32,700 bases of DNA from a virus, in IMG/VR virus record IMGVR_UViG_3300005542_000018, positions 1 to 32,700 of that record; one strand, given 5' to 3'. Numbering within the stretch: position 1 is the first letter of the stretch; every line of letters begins with the position of its first letter. Of the stretch, positions 5,656 through 13,277 are shown one piece after another. The position numbers and the translations under genes were made by a program. The notes below the pieces were generated by a model. It was not told the DNA's origin. It searched no databases and worked only from the letters and a program-made list of their open reading frames with translations.

Positions 5656-6858
5656 GTGCATAAGAAAATTATTTACACTCGTCCGCATCTTTATCCTTAC
5701 CAGCTCGACGCCTTCTTCCACGACAAACGATACGCTTGGATCGAGGGCACGACGAAGTGCGGCAAGACTCACACGGGAATTTGCTGGCTATTCGAGCAGT
5801 CTGTCGTCGGCAAGTTCAAGAATTATTGGTGGGTGGCTCCGACGTATAAGACGGCCCGCATCGCCTTCACTCGCATGTGCGACGCTATCAGAGAAGACCT
5901 GCGGACTCCGAACAAGACCGACGCGAACATCACGCTTCCTAACGGCCACATCATCTGGTTTCTCTCGGGAGAAGACCCGGATACTCTCTATGGCGAAGAC
6001 GTTGGCGCTGTCGTTCTGGATGAAGACACTCGCATGCGCGAGGAGGCTTATCACGCCATCCGCACGACGACCACTTTCACTCAGGCTAAGATACGCGGCA
6101 TCGGAAACATCAAGGGCACAAAGAACTGGGCCTACAAGATGGCTCGCAAAGCCCAGGCTGGTTCTCCTGACTCGCATTGGGCAGCCATCACATCGGCTGA
6201 CGCCGTCCGAGTCGGCATACTACCGCAAGAGGAAATTGACGACGCTCGAAGGAACTTGCCCGAGGCGGTCTTCAACGAGCTCTACATGGGCATACCCACC
6301 GAGGATGGGTCAAACCCTTTCGGGGCCAAGCACATTGAATATTGCGTCGCGCCTATGTCGTCTAAGCCGCCAAGAGTATTCGGCGTGGACCTTGCCAAGT
6401 CAGTTGACTGGACGGTGGTCATCGGCTTAGATCAAAATGGCTACATCTGCAAATGGGATCGATGGCAAGCTCCTTGGGGTGAAACCAAGGAACGCATTAA
6501 GGCGCTTGTTGGTAGTATTAAGACGCTCGTTGACTCGACCGGGGTGGGAGACCCCGTGCTTGAGGATCTCCAAAGAGCGAGGGGCGGAGTGTTTGAGGGT
6601 TACCATTTTACTGCGGCATCGAAGCAAAAACTTATGGAAGGCTTGGCAGTCGCTGTGCAGCAACAGAAGGTTCACTTCCCGGACGGCGTCATCCGCAACG
6701 AACTCGACTCGTTCGAGTACGAATACACCGGGCGCGGGGGTATCTCTACAGGAGTACGCTACTCGGCCCCAGAAGGTATGCACGACGACTGCGTCTGTGC
6801 GCTTGCGCTCGCTGTCCAAATGATGCCTAATGCAACGAGCATGTGGGACCGCTTATGA
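5656..6858 (+). CDS. terL: Terminase large subunit (packaging ATPase/nuclease)
   Basis: This motor pumps DNA into the prohead and cuts concatemers. Walker A is GTTKCGKT (residues 31-38) and Walker B is AVVLDED (118-124). The C-terminal RNase H-like nuclease shows the acidic residues expected: D245 in VFGVDLAKSVDW, D293/D299 in LVDSTGVGDP, and D377/D378 in GMHDDCV. At 400 aa it is compact compared with many TerL proteins (often 450-600). The start is GTG 5656; an ATG two bases upstream (5654) opens a different, non-homologous frame. The stop overlaps the next ORF in an ATGA. Confidence 0.93.
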   Translation: MHKKIIYTRPHLYPYQLDAFFHDKRYAWIEGTTKCGKTHTGICWLFEQSVVGKFKNYWWVAPTYKTARIAFTRMCDAIREDLRTPNKTDANITLPNGHIIWFLSGEDPDTLYGEDVGAVVLDEDTRMREEAYHAIRTTTTFTQAKIRGIGNIKGTKNWAYKMARKAQAGSPDSHWAAITSADAVRVGILPQEEIDDARRNLPEAVFNELYMGIPTEDGSNPFGAKHIEYCVAPMSSKPPRVFGVDLAKSVDWTVVIGLDQNGYICKWDRWQAPWGETKERIKALVGSIKTLVDSTGVGDPVLEDLQRARGGVFEGYHFTAASKQKLMEGLAVAVQQQKVHFPDGVIRNELDSFEYEYTGRGGISTGVRYSAPEGMHDDCVCALALAVQMMPNATSMWDRL

Positions 6859-7019
6859 GCGTTGAAGGATGGGACAGAGGCACGCTGGTTAAGACGATAT
6901 TTTATATGCGCATACCTTTCACTCGCTGCACCTTCTCTATCGACCGCATCATCTTGGCTAACGCCCAGAACGACGAGCTTGAAAAAGAGATCACTTTGCT
7001 TCAATTGAAGGACAAATGA
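6855..7019 (+). CDS. 54-aa microprotein between terminase and portal
   Basis: ATG 6855 overlaps the terminase stop (ATGA), and its own TGA (7017-7019) overlaps the portal ATG at 7016. Both junctions are therefore translationally coupled. The product has a basic, aromatic N-terminal half (GTLVKTIFYMRIPFTRC) and a helical C-terminus with a heptad-like pattern (NDELEKEITLLQLKDK). It could form a short coiled coil. No family is recognised; a packaging or portal assembly factor is possible from position. Confidence 0.55.
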   Translation: MSVEGWDRGTLVKTIFYMRIPFTRCTFSIDRIILANAQNDELEKEITLLQLKDK

Positions 7020-8467
7020 AAATGGAAGCCAAGACGCTGAAGGGCTTGCAGCTCATGAACTCGCTCTTAGCCGAGCAGAACAAAGAGATTAAGAACAACC
7101 TCGAGCTGCGCTCAAGAGTGGCTCACAACTCGCTCGCCTCCATCTCGGGCTTCAACAACCAGGCAGGCCCGCTCAGTCCATTCCTGCAAACTCCGTTGAC
7201 CTCGTTTAACCCGATGCTTCAAAACAACATCTATGCGCCAGTCACCATCGACTGGACCATCCTGATGTACGCTTATAAGTCGCACGGCATCATCCAGACA
7301 CTCTGCGATATGCCAGTGCTAGACGCTCTCCGCGGCGGCATCATCATCCGCTCCGACGAGCTTGACGATGACGATATAGCTGAAATTGAAGACGTGATGG
7401 ACAAGAGAGGAATGCTCGATATCGTGGCCAAGGCGCTCATTTGGACTCGCCTTTTCGGCGGCGGTGGCCTTATCATCTCGACAGACAGGCCGATGGAGGA
7501 GCCGTTTGATCCAAAGCAGTTGGCCAAAGACCAGATACTAGATGTCTATGCCTGCAACCGCTGGGAGTTGATGGCTCCTTGGCGCGTGGCTCCCACCTAC
7601 AATTTCTACGGCAAGACAGTTGACGCCTCTCGCGTCATCACGATGTCAGGCAAGGAAGCGCCGTACATGATCCGCTGGCAACTCGCCGGATGGGGAATGT
7701 CGGAACTCGAGCGCGTCATCGAGGACTTCAACACCTACATCCGTGTTAAGAATGTCATTTACGAGCTGCTCTATGAAGCCAAGGTTGACGTGTACCACTT
7801 CAAGGACTTCGCAGCGCAGATGCTCTCGGCCGAGGCTGAGCAGGCAACCAACCGACGCATGCAGATCATGAACATGCAGAAGAACTACAACAGCGCTTTG
7901 CTGTTGGACAAGGAGGACGACTTTGACCAAAGACAAGTCACATTCTCAGGCCTCGCGGAGATATACCGTGAAAGTCGCGTCGAACTTGCTTCAGCACTCC
8001 GCATGCCCATGTCCAAGCTGTTCGGCATCCCTTCAACTGGTTTCTCGTCTGGCGAGGATGATATTGAAAATTACAACGGAATGATCGAGTCGGAGATACG
8101 GCGCCCGCTGCGCCCGATCATCCGCCAGGTTCTCGATCTCATTTGCATCATGCTCTTTGGCGACGTATACGACCTAGACTTCGAGTATAAGCCTCTCAGG
8201 GTTCTCGGCGCGAAGGAAGAAGAAGAGATAAAGTCGTCCAAGTTCAACCGCATGATGATGCTCTATGACAAGGGGCTTATCACCTCGGAAGACTTGGGAG
8301 GCATGCTGTCAAAGGAGAAGATCATCGACTCTGATATTGAGCTGATGGCCAACCCCGAGCCGATGGTTCAGCAAATAGACGATGCCGAAATGCCTGAGCG
8401 GCAAGTCGGCGTCGCTGGCGGAAACAAGCAGATCGAAGACAAGAGCAAGGATGAAGCCGGGTTGTAA
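7016..8467 (+). CDS. Portal protein (DUF1073-like)
   Basis: The dodecameric portal forms the DNA gate at one capsid vertex and docks terminase and connector proteins. The 483-aa product has features of the DUF1073 portal family. They include SHGIIQTLCDMPVLDALRGG (89-108), the clip/stem region with RLFGGGGLIISTD (145-157), and PMSKLFGIPSTGFSSG (331-346) followed by an acidic YNG motif. The C-terminus is acidic and Gln-rich, likely disordered. ATG 7016 overlaps the upstream stop; ATG 7022 is an alternative. Position between terminase and Mu F-like gene is canonical. Confidence 0.85.
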   Translation: MKMEAKTLKGLQLMNSLLAEQNKEIKNNLELRSRVAHNSLASISGFNNQAGPLSPFLQTPLTSFNPMLQNNIYAPVTIDWTILMYAYKSHGIIQTLCDMPVLDALRGGIIIRSDELDDDDIAEIEDVMDKRGMLDIVAKALIWTRLFGGGGLIISTDRPMEEPFDPKQLAKDQILDVYACNRWELMAPWRVAPTYNFYGKTVDASRVITMSGKEAPYMIRWQLAGWGMSELERVIEDFNTYIRVKNVIYELLYEAKVDVYHFKDFAAQMLSAEAEQATNRRMQIMNMQKNYNSALLLDKEDDFDQRQVTFSGLAEIYRESRVELASALRMPMSKLFGIPSTGFSSGEDDIENYNGMIESEIRRPLRPIIRQVLDLICIMLFGDVYDLDFEYKPLRVLGAKEEEEIKSSKFNRMMMLYDKGLITSEDLGGMLSKEKIIDSDIELMANPEPMVQQIDDAEMPERQVGVAGGNKQIEDKSKDEAGL

Positions 8468-8576
8468 TTGCTCGACATGCAAGAAAGAAAGTGACGCGCT
8501 CATTATTATCGCCTGCATCTCTACCTGCATCGTCGGTGGACTCTTCTCTGCATTACTTTATATCCTCTACGGATAA
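8451..8576 (+). CDS. 41-aa cysteine-rich membrane microprotein
   Basis: ATG 8451 lies within the end of the portal gene (17-base overlap), behind AAGG. The product starts MKPGCNCSTCKKESD, then one transmembrane helix (about 16-38, ALIIIACISTCIVGGLFSAL). Its TAA directly abuts the next ATG at 8577. The C-x-C-x2-C cluster at the N-terminus may bind metal or form disulphides. The gene fills the gap between portal and minor head genes exactly, which supports a coding role. Function unknown. Confidence 0.5.
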   Translation: MKPGCNCSTCKKESDALIIIACISTCIVGGLFSALLYILYG

Positions 8577-9569
8577 ATGAGGACGCTGCGACCGCAGCAC
8601 CTACAGGACTCGTACTTCTCCGACATAGAGCGGCAACTACGAGCCATCTTCTTTGAAGAGCTTATCGAACCCCTCATCGCCATCATCAAAGAACACAGCC
8701 CTCTCAACCTCAAGATAGAGAACGCCACCACCTCGGCTCTGACAAGAGCGCTTCTCTCCGGGCGCGTGCAGTACAAAGACAATAAGTTTACTGGCGAGTT
8801 CTCGGCCGCCATCGTAAAGGACCTGCGCAGCATCGGCGCTGTTTTCTTGAAGCGCCAGAAGGCTTATAGGCTCGCACAGGCCTTGGTCCCAACAGTGGTG
8901 CTTGATGCCGCCATACGCTATGAGTTCAGAGCCAAGGGCGCTCACGATGCGATCGAGGCTGAACTAAACAGGGCGATGCACTACGCCATCGTAGACACGC
9001 ATCATGTAGACGCATTGTCGATGGTCTCGAAGGTTGACGCTGGCTGGCGTGCTTCCGCAGCGCGACTTGAAGTAAAGCCGGAGCTGACCGTAGTGGGCAA
9101 GCATCGCTTGGCCGCGAACTACAGCGAGGCGCTTTCATTGCCGATCAAGAACTGGCTTCAAGAGCAGATACTAAAGCTGCGCCAGGATGTGAAGGAGAAC
9201 GCAGAGGCTGGCTACCGCTTCGACTCGCTCATCAATATCGTAAGGCAGCGAGGCAATGTGTCAAAGTCCAAAGCTAAGTTCTTGGCCAGGCAAGAGACAG
9301 GACTCTTCATGGCGCAGTACCGCAGGCAGCGCTTTTTAGATGTCGGCGTCAGAAAGTACAGATGGTCCACCTCGCATGATGTGCGCGTGCGCCCCGAGCC
9401 TGGGCTGTCCGCAGCCGAGAGGATACATGCCGGGAACCACCGCATCTTGGACCAGCAAGAGTTCACCTATGAGAACAAAGCGCCGGCGAGGTACATGTCC
9501 ATCGGCAAGCCGTGCAACCCTGGCGAGGACTATAATTGCAGGTGCGTGGACATTCCATTGATCGCATGA
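8577..9569 (+). CDS. Minor head protein (Mu F / SPP1 gp7-like)
   Basis: This 330-aa protein belongs to the Mu gpF-like minor head family. The C-terminal signature is clear: KFLARQETGLFMAQYRRQRF (234-253), RWSTSHDVRVRP (262-273), a HRILDQQEF segment (288-296), and a cysteine motif GEDYNCRC (316-323). The family acts in early prohead assembly and may enter the host with DNA. The N-terminal half is helical without further motifs. It sits directly after the portal, the standard position. Its stop overlaps the next microprotein (ATGA at 9566). Confidence 0.85.
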   Translation: MRTLRPQHLQDSYFSDIERQLRAIFFEELIEPLIAIIKEHSPLNLKIENATTSALTRALLSGRVQYKDNKFTGEFSAAIVKDLRSIGAVFLKRQKAYRLAQALVPTVVLDAAIRYEFRAKGAHDAIEAELNRAMHYAIVDTHHVDALSMVSKVDAGWRASAARLEVKPELTVVGKHRLAANYSEALSLPIKNWLQEQILKLRQDVKENAEAGYRFDSLINIVRQRGNVSKSKAKFLARQETGLFMAQYRRQRFLDVGVRKYRWSTSHDVRVRPEPGLSAAERIHAGNHRILDQQEFTYENKAPARYMSIGKPCNPGEDYNCRCVDIPLIA

Positions 9570-9646
9570 AACCGGATATCTTTGAGATGTCGGTCTGCTT
9601 GCTGACAGCCATCGGCATCATCATATTCTGGGATAAATTCAGGTGA
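9566..9646 (+). CDS. 26-aa membrane microprotein
   Basis: ATG 9566 overlaps the minor head stop. The peptide (MKPDIFEMSV, then a helix CLLTAIGIIIFW, then DKFR) is one short membrane helix. Its TGA (9644-9646) overlaps the GTG of the next ORF at 9643. The double overlap is its main support. No function can be assigned. Confidence 0.4.
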   Translation: MKPDIFEMSVCLLTAIGIIIFWDKFR

Positions 9647-9816
9647 GCGTCACGCCGAAGTTCAAGGAGAAGTACGCGCGCCGCTATTTCCAGCTCATCG
9701 AACGAGTCCCTATCCGCAAGCAGGCGATGCTCCAACTCAAGACAGAGATGCGCGCTGAAGGGGTCAAAGTGACGGAGCGTACAATTTACAACTGGATCAA
9801 TAACTTCTCGTCGTAG
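9643..9816 (+). CDS. 57-aa helix-turn-helix-like protein
   Basis: GTG 9643 overlaps the previous stop (GTGA). The basic product (KFKEKYARRYFQLIERVPIR, then RKQAMLQLKTEMRAEGVKV) ends with TERTIYNWINNFSS. That ending looks like the recognition helix of a helix-turn-helix: T-x-x-T-I-Y-N-W. It is short enough to be a single DNA-binding domain. It is followed by a 72-base gap with a promoter-like element, so an operon-internal regulator is plausible. It could also be an unrelated head accessory protein. No match to a named family is claimed. Confidence 0.5.
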   Translation: MSVTPKFKEKYARRYFQLIERVPIRKQAMLQLKTEMRAEGVKVTERTIYNWINNFSS

Positions 9817-9853
9817 CTTTCAAAACTTTTCAAAACATTTCAGCAACTTCCCA

Positions 9854-9882
9854 TTGCACGCTTTACCTGCGGCTGCTAGGAT
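9854..9882 (+). promoter_or_regulatory. Weak promoter candidate before the capsid maturation genes
   Basis: TTGCAC (9854-9859), a 17-base spacer and TAGGAT (9877-9882) form a sigma70-like arrangement; the -35 matches only TTG and the -10 matches four of six. The preceding bases hold a direct repeat, TTTCAAAACTTTTCAAAAC (9818-9836). Initiation would fall near 9889, at the GTG of the next gene. It lies in one of the few non-coding gaps (9817-9888). Confidence 0.3.
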
Positions 9883-9888
9883 AGCGGT

Positions 9889-10197
9889 GTGCAAGAGCCG
9901 CCCTCGAGCCATCCATTCTTAGGGCCTAGCCAACGGCTTACGTCAGGAATTCCCAACGCTCAAACCCCAGCGGAAAAATACGCTAACCCACCTTTAGCTG
10001 GCCGACCTCGTCCGAACTCTGAAAATTTAAACCGACCATATCAGGACACAGAACCAGCCACGCCGCAACCAGTGGCCAATGTAGCGCCTCCCGGCTGGGA
10101 AGGAACGGTCAGGAAGATGAAGCATGAGTCCGGCGTGAACAACCCTTTTGCCTTGGCTTGGTGGATGAAGGATCGCGGGTACAAGTCACACAAATGA
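9889..10197 (+). CDS. Head-associated hypothetical protein, 102 aa
   Basis: The start is GTG 9889, without a Shine-Dalgarno. The first ~65 residues are Pro- and Asn-rich and likely unstructured. The C-terminus (PPGWEGTVRKMKHE, then NNPFALAWWMKDRGYKSHK) carries a motif I recognise from many phage head-gene clusters (KMK...NPFALAWWMK). There it is found next to, or fused to, capsid maturation proteins. Its stop overlaps the protease ATG at 10194. Function is not established; a role in prohead assembly is inferred from context. Confidence 0.6.
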   Translation: MQEPPSSHPFLGPSQRLTSGIPNAQTPAEKYANPPLAGRPRPNSENLNRPYQDTEPATPQPVANVAPPGWEGTVRKMKHESGVNNPFALAWWMKDRGYKSHK

Positions 10198-11345
10198 ACC
10201 AAGAATTTGCCGCCACGATGGAAAAGGTGAAGCCTTTCATCGCCGACTTTAAACGCGCTCAAATTTTAAACGCCAAGGCCCAGTGGCCTCGCACTTTCAA
10301 AGCCCGCTTTATCCAGCCAGGCCTCGTACACTACGACGACATGGGCACCGTTCTTGTTGAGCGACCATGCTTGAACAAGATGGCTCAGTCCTTCGTTGGG
10401 AAACCTGTCATCGACGAAGTTCACAAAGATGTGAACCCTGATAATTTCAAGGATATCGCAGACGGCGTTGTCATTAGAGTCTGGACCGATCCCGTCGACG
10501 GCTGGGATTGGTGCGAGTTTCTGGTATGGGACGACCAGGCGCGCAAGCACTGCGAGAGCCGCGAGTACAGCGTCTCTTGCGCCTATACTCCTAGCGAGGT
10601 AAACCAAGTTGGGGGCAAGCACAACAATTTGGAATATGACGGCGAGTTCCTCAACGGTACCTATACGCATCTGGCCATCGTGCGCGACCCGCGCTACGAG
10701 AAGGCGATCATCGTAACAAACTCCAAAGGGGGAAATTCTATGTTCAGCCTATTCAGGAAAAAGGATCAAGAGGAAAAAGCCGAGGTTCGCGCTGATGACG
10801 AACTCGAGATAGAAGGCGAAAGAGTCCCCCTCGCCAAAGCCATCGAGGCTTATAACGCTTTAAACGGCATGAAAGACGAGGACACCATCCGCGTCAACGG
10901 CAAGAACGTTAGCATCAAGGAACTCAAGAACGCCTATATGGCCGAGTGCAAACGCAAGAACGCCCAGGAAAAAGGCGAGAAGGCCGGTGACCAGGAAGAA
11001 GCCGAAGAGAAGGAAAAAGAGGAAGGCAAGAAGCGCGATAAGGGCGAGGCGGCCAATGCCGAGGACGAGGAAAAAGAAGAGAAGGAAAAAAAGAACCGAA
11101 AGAATGATGTCGAGGAAGAGTCCGTCGAGGAAGACACTAAGCGGCGCGACAAAGTCGACAAGGAAGCCAAGAACTCGGCCGACGACAAGAAAGCTGAGGA
11201 GAAGGGCAAATATGCAAAGGAATTTGCCGAGGTCGCGGAGATGAGAAACAACGAGCCGAGCCTCCCGACCATCAACACCATGTCAGAGCGCCTCGCGTTA
11301 GGCAAGGCCCGCTACGGTGGTGTAAAGAACAAGGAGGCCGCATAA
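10194..11345 (+). CDS. Prohead protease with fused scaffold domain (DUF2213-like)
   Basis: ATG 10194 overlaps the previous stop and is preferred over ATG 10158. Of 383 residues, the first ~180 form a DUF2213-like capsid maturation protease. Candidate catalytic residues are H77 (GKPVIDEVHKD), S126 or S128 (REYSVSCAY) and H159 (YTHLAIVRDPRYEKA). After residue 183 the protein is extremely charged, with Glu/Lys-rich coiled coil typical of internal scaffolds (EKEKEEGKKRDKGE-like segments). The C-terminus (MSERLALGKARYGG) may contact capsid. An internal start at 10740 could make the scaffold alone. It lies directly before decoration and capsid genes, as expected. Confidence 0.75.
   Translation: MNQEFAATMEKVKPFIADFKRAQILNAKAQWPRTFKARFIQPGLVHYDDMGTVLVERPCLNKMAQSFVGKPVIDEVHKDVNPDNFKDIADGVVIRVWTDPVDGWDWCEFLVWDDQARKHCESREYSVSCAYTPSEVNQVGGKHNNLEYDGEFLNGTYTHLAIVRDPRYEKAIIVTNSKGGNSMFSLFRKKDQEEKAEVRADDELEIEGERVPLAKAIEAYNALNGMKDEDTIRVNGKNVSIKELKNAYMAECKRKNAQEKGEKAGDQEEAEEKEKEEGKKRDKGEAANAEDEEKEEKEKKNRKNDVEEESVEEDTKRRDKVDKEAKNSADDKKAEEKGKYAKEFAEVAEMRNNEPSLPTINTMSERLALGKARYGGVKNKEAA
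10740..11345 (+). CDS. Nested scaffold protein from internal start
   Basis: ATG 10740 is in frame with the protease gene (residue 183 of the long product) and begins MFSLFRKKDQEEK. It is preceded by AAAGGGGGAAATTCT, a strong Shine-Dalgarno-like tract with good spacing. It falls exactly at the boundary between protease and coiled-coil scaffold. The product would be 201 aa, nearly all scaffold. This mirrors lambda C/Nu3 and Mu gpI/gpZ, where scaffold is translated from within the protease gene. Use of the start is inference. Confidence 0.5.
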   Translation: MFSLFRKKDQEEKAEVRADDELEIEGERVPLAKAIEAYNALNGMKDEDTIRVNGKNVSIKELKNAYMAECKRKNAQEKGEKAGDQEEAEEKEKEEGKKRDKGEAANAEDEEKEEKEKKNRKNDVEEESVEEDTKRRDKVDKEAKNSADDKKAEEKGKYAKEFAEVAEMRNNEPSLPTINTMSERLALGKARYGGVKNKEAA

Positions 11346-11858
11346 ATGACTGCCCAACCATCCCTTAACCTAAACCAACTCACACTACAGTCTGTCCTGG
11401 GCCAACTGGCGCTAGGGCTGAACGGCGCTCCTGCCCTCACCATCCAAGCGGTAGTGAGCGCGACTGGTTCGCCGAGCCTATCGCCCGGTCAAGCGGTCAA
11501 GTTCGATACGACCATCACGACCAACCCGACGGGACTTCCGCCGATCGTGGCCTGCGCCGCGAACGCTTATGCGGACGGCTATATCGTTTATGATGTTAAG
11601 CTCGGCGGCACGTTGACCGCAGGCACAATCCTTCAAGTCCTCCTTCAGGGCGCCATGTGGATGCTCGTGGAGGGTACGACCGTCGACTCGGGTTCGGTGC
11701 TCGAGGACGGCGCTGATGTCGGATCGATGGAGCCTTTCGCCACTACGGGGAATTATCCGCGCGGCGTATCGTTGGACTATGCCACCAGCGGCCAGTTGTT
11801 CAGAGCGTTCCTGACGCCATTCACCATCAAGTCGGCGCAGGCATCCTCACACGCCTGA
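11346..11858 (+). CDS. Head decoration / structural cement-like protein
   Basis: ATG 11346 directly follows the protease stop. The 170-aa product has a beta-rich core. LSPGQAVKFDTTITTNPTG, an Ala-rich stretch, GYIVYDVKLGGTLTAGTIL and WMLVEGTTVDSG resemble capsid cement proteins that sit between protease and capsid genes. Such proteins stabilise expanded capsids from outside. There is no signal peptide or membrane segment. The family name is not certain; the call rests on gene order and fold-like pattern. Confidence 0.55.
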   Translation: MTAQPSLNLNQLTLQSVLGQLALGLNGAPALTIQAVVSATGSPSLSPGQAVKFDTTITTNPTGLPPIVACAANAYADGYIVYDVKLGGTLTAGTILQVLLQGAMWMLVEGTTVDSGSVLEDGADVGSMEPFATTGNYPRGVSLDYATSGQLFRAFLTPFTIKSAQASSHA

Positions 11859-11877
11859 TACCAAGGAGAACACGAAT

Positions 11878-12888
11878 ATGAAGAAACCGTTGCTCAGATG
11901 GCAGGCAGGCATGAGGATAGACAATGCCGCCGGGACAGTAAACCCAACGAGCCTTGGATATCAGTACACGATCCAAACCACCACGCAAATTCTGCCCGAG
12001 AAAGTCATCGGTCAGACCTTCTACACGGTGCCGTTCGAGAAGTTCGTGCCTGTAGAAGTGGGCTTGGCTGCGTGGATGGAGAACATCAAGATCAACACGG
12101 GTTTCCACTTGGCTGGCAATTTCTTCCAAGCGCTTTCCTCGCTGTCACAGGGATCGGCCCAGATGGCTAGGGTTGATGTCGGTATCGCGCCCGTGACGGC
12201 CGCCATCGACACGTTCACTGCGGGGTATGACTATACCATCGCCGAGATCAATAAGGCCCTCGCCTCTGACAACTGGGACGTGGTCTCAGACAAGATGCTG
12301 GCCTTAAAAGAGATGTGGGACCTCGGCTTGCAGTATACGTGTTTCCTGGGAAACCCCAACGACCAGACAAACTTCCCCGGGCTGCTAACGAACTCGGGAG
12401 TGACGATCGACACGACTACCATCCCGCAGCTTATCAACCAGATGAGCTCGGCGCAGTTCGCTTCATTCGTGTCCAAGGTGGTCCAGGCGTATTTCGCCAA
12501 CACCAACGACACCATGATGCCCGATACCTTCGTCATTCCGTATACCGACTGGAATGGCTTGGTGACTCCCGTGAGCGCGCAGTTCCCGAACGTGTCGATG
12601 CTGACCTATCTGCTCGACGCTTTCAGACAGGCGACCGGGAACCAGGACTTCCAAATTCTGCCTTTGGCTTATAGCGACACCGCCAACAACGGCACGCTCA
12701 TCGGCCATTATCGGTACGCCTTGTACCACAAAGACCCGCGGACGCTGCGCATGTTCATCCCTGTGGACTTCATGCTCAACCCTGCGGGCACGGCCAACAA
12801 CTGGCAGTGGCAGGGCGTGGCGGCTGGACAGTTCACGTCGCCTGTAGTCATTAAGCCGGCCGAGGTGCTCTATTTCGACCATTCGTAA
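11878..12888 (+). CDS. Major capsid protein (DUF2184-like)
   Basis: A strong AGGAGA (11864-11869) precedes ATG 11878. The 336-aa product fits HK97-fold capsid proteins of the DUF2184 type. It has an N-terminal segment VIGQTFYTVPFEKFVPVEVG, a long helix around EINKALASDNWDVVSDKML, LGNPNDQTNFPGLLTN, and a C-terminal FIPVDFMLNPAGTANN, PAEVLYFDH end. No cleavage site is obvious, although a protease gene is present. It lies between decoration and connector genes. It has the length and composition of an abundant structural protein. Confidence 0.8.
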   Translation: MKKPLLRWQAGMRIDNAAGTVNPTSLGYQYTIQTTTQILPEKVIGQTFYTVPFEKFVPVEVGLAAWMENIKINTGFHLAGNFFQALSSLSQGSAQMARVDVGIAPVTAAIDTFTAGYDYTIAEINKALASDNWDVVSDKMLALKEMWDLGLQYTCFLGNPNDQTNFPGLLTNSGVTIDTTTIPQLINQMSSAQFASFVSKVVQAYFANTNDTMMPDTFVIPYTDWNGLVTPVSAQFPNVSMLTYLLDAFRQATGNQDFQILPLAYSDTANNGTLIGHYRYALYHKDPRTLRMFIPVDFMLNPAGTANNWQWQGVAAGQFTSPVVIKPAEVLYFDHS

Positions 12889-12914
12889 AAAATTGTAAAG
12901 CCAGGAGCCAGACC

Positions 12915-13277
12915 ATGCCAGACAAGACGGTAGCAATTCTTAACCTCAGCAAAGCGAACAGGCGGTACGAAGTAAACGGCGGAGAGGACGGGGAAGGAAA
13001 GCCGATAAAGCTGAAGATCCTTCCAAACCAGAAAGCGGTTGAAGTGCCGGAGAAGGAGGCGGTTTTCCTCCTGAGCAAGTTGCCGAGCGGTAAGCCGAGG
13101 TTCCCGGACCTCATCAACGCTTCTGAATTTAGGCCGGAAGTCACGAAGCAGAAGGAAGAGGCGCTGGCCGAGAATGCCAAGCTTCTTAAAGAGAACGCCG
13201 AACTTAAGGCGAAGCTTGAGGAACAGACGAACGTGAAGCCGGAGAAAGAAAGACCGAAAGGGGGATCAAAGAAATGA
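12915..13277 (+). CDS. Coiled-coil head accessory protein, 120 aa
   Basis: AGGAG precedes ATG 12915. The N-terminal half is a small beta-containing domain (VAILNLSKANRRYEV, then LKILPNQKAVEVPEKEAV). The C-terminal ~50 residues are a charged coiled coil (KQKEEALAENAKLLKENAEL) ending in a basic tail. It follows the capsid gene by 26 bases and overlaps the next gene (ATGA). Proteins of similar layout occur after capsid genes in many myoviruses, but no function is established. Probably a minor capsid component. Confidence 0.6.
   Translation: MPDKTVAILNLSKANRRYEVNGGEDGEGKPIKLKILPNQKAVEVPEKEAVFLLSKLPSGKPRFPDLINASEFRPEVTKQKEEALAENAKLLKENAELKAKLEEQTNVKPEKERPKGGSKK

Noticed and set aside
4870-5772. 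300-aa open frame on the minus strand
   Set aside because: It lies antisense to three well-supported plus-strand genes (Ig-like protein, 4949-5308, small terminase) and its translation has no recognisable motif.
5654-6430. 258-aa plus-strand frame overlapping the large terminase
   Set aside because: Its translation is rich in Arg, Ser and Thr without motifs, and the overlapping frame has clear Walker and nuclease motifs.
10934-11305. Minus-strand Ser/Phe-rich frame
   Set aside because: It is the antisense of the Glu/Lys scaffold; such frames arise from purine-rich coding strands.
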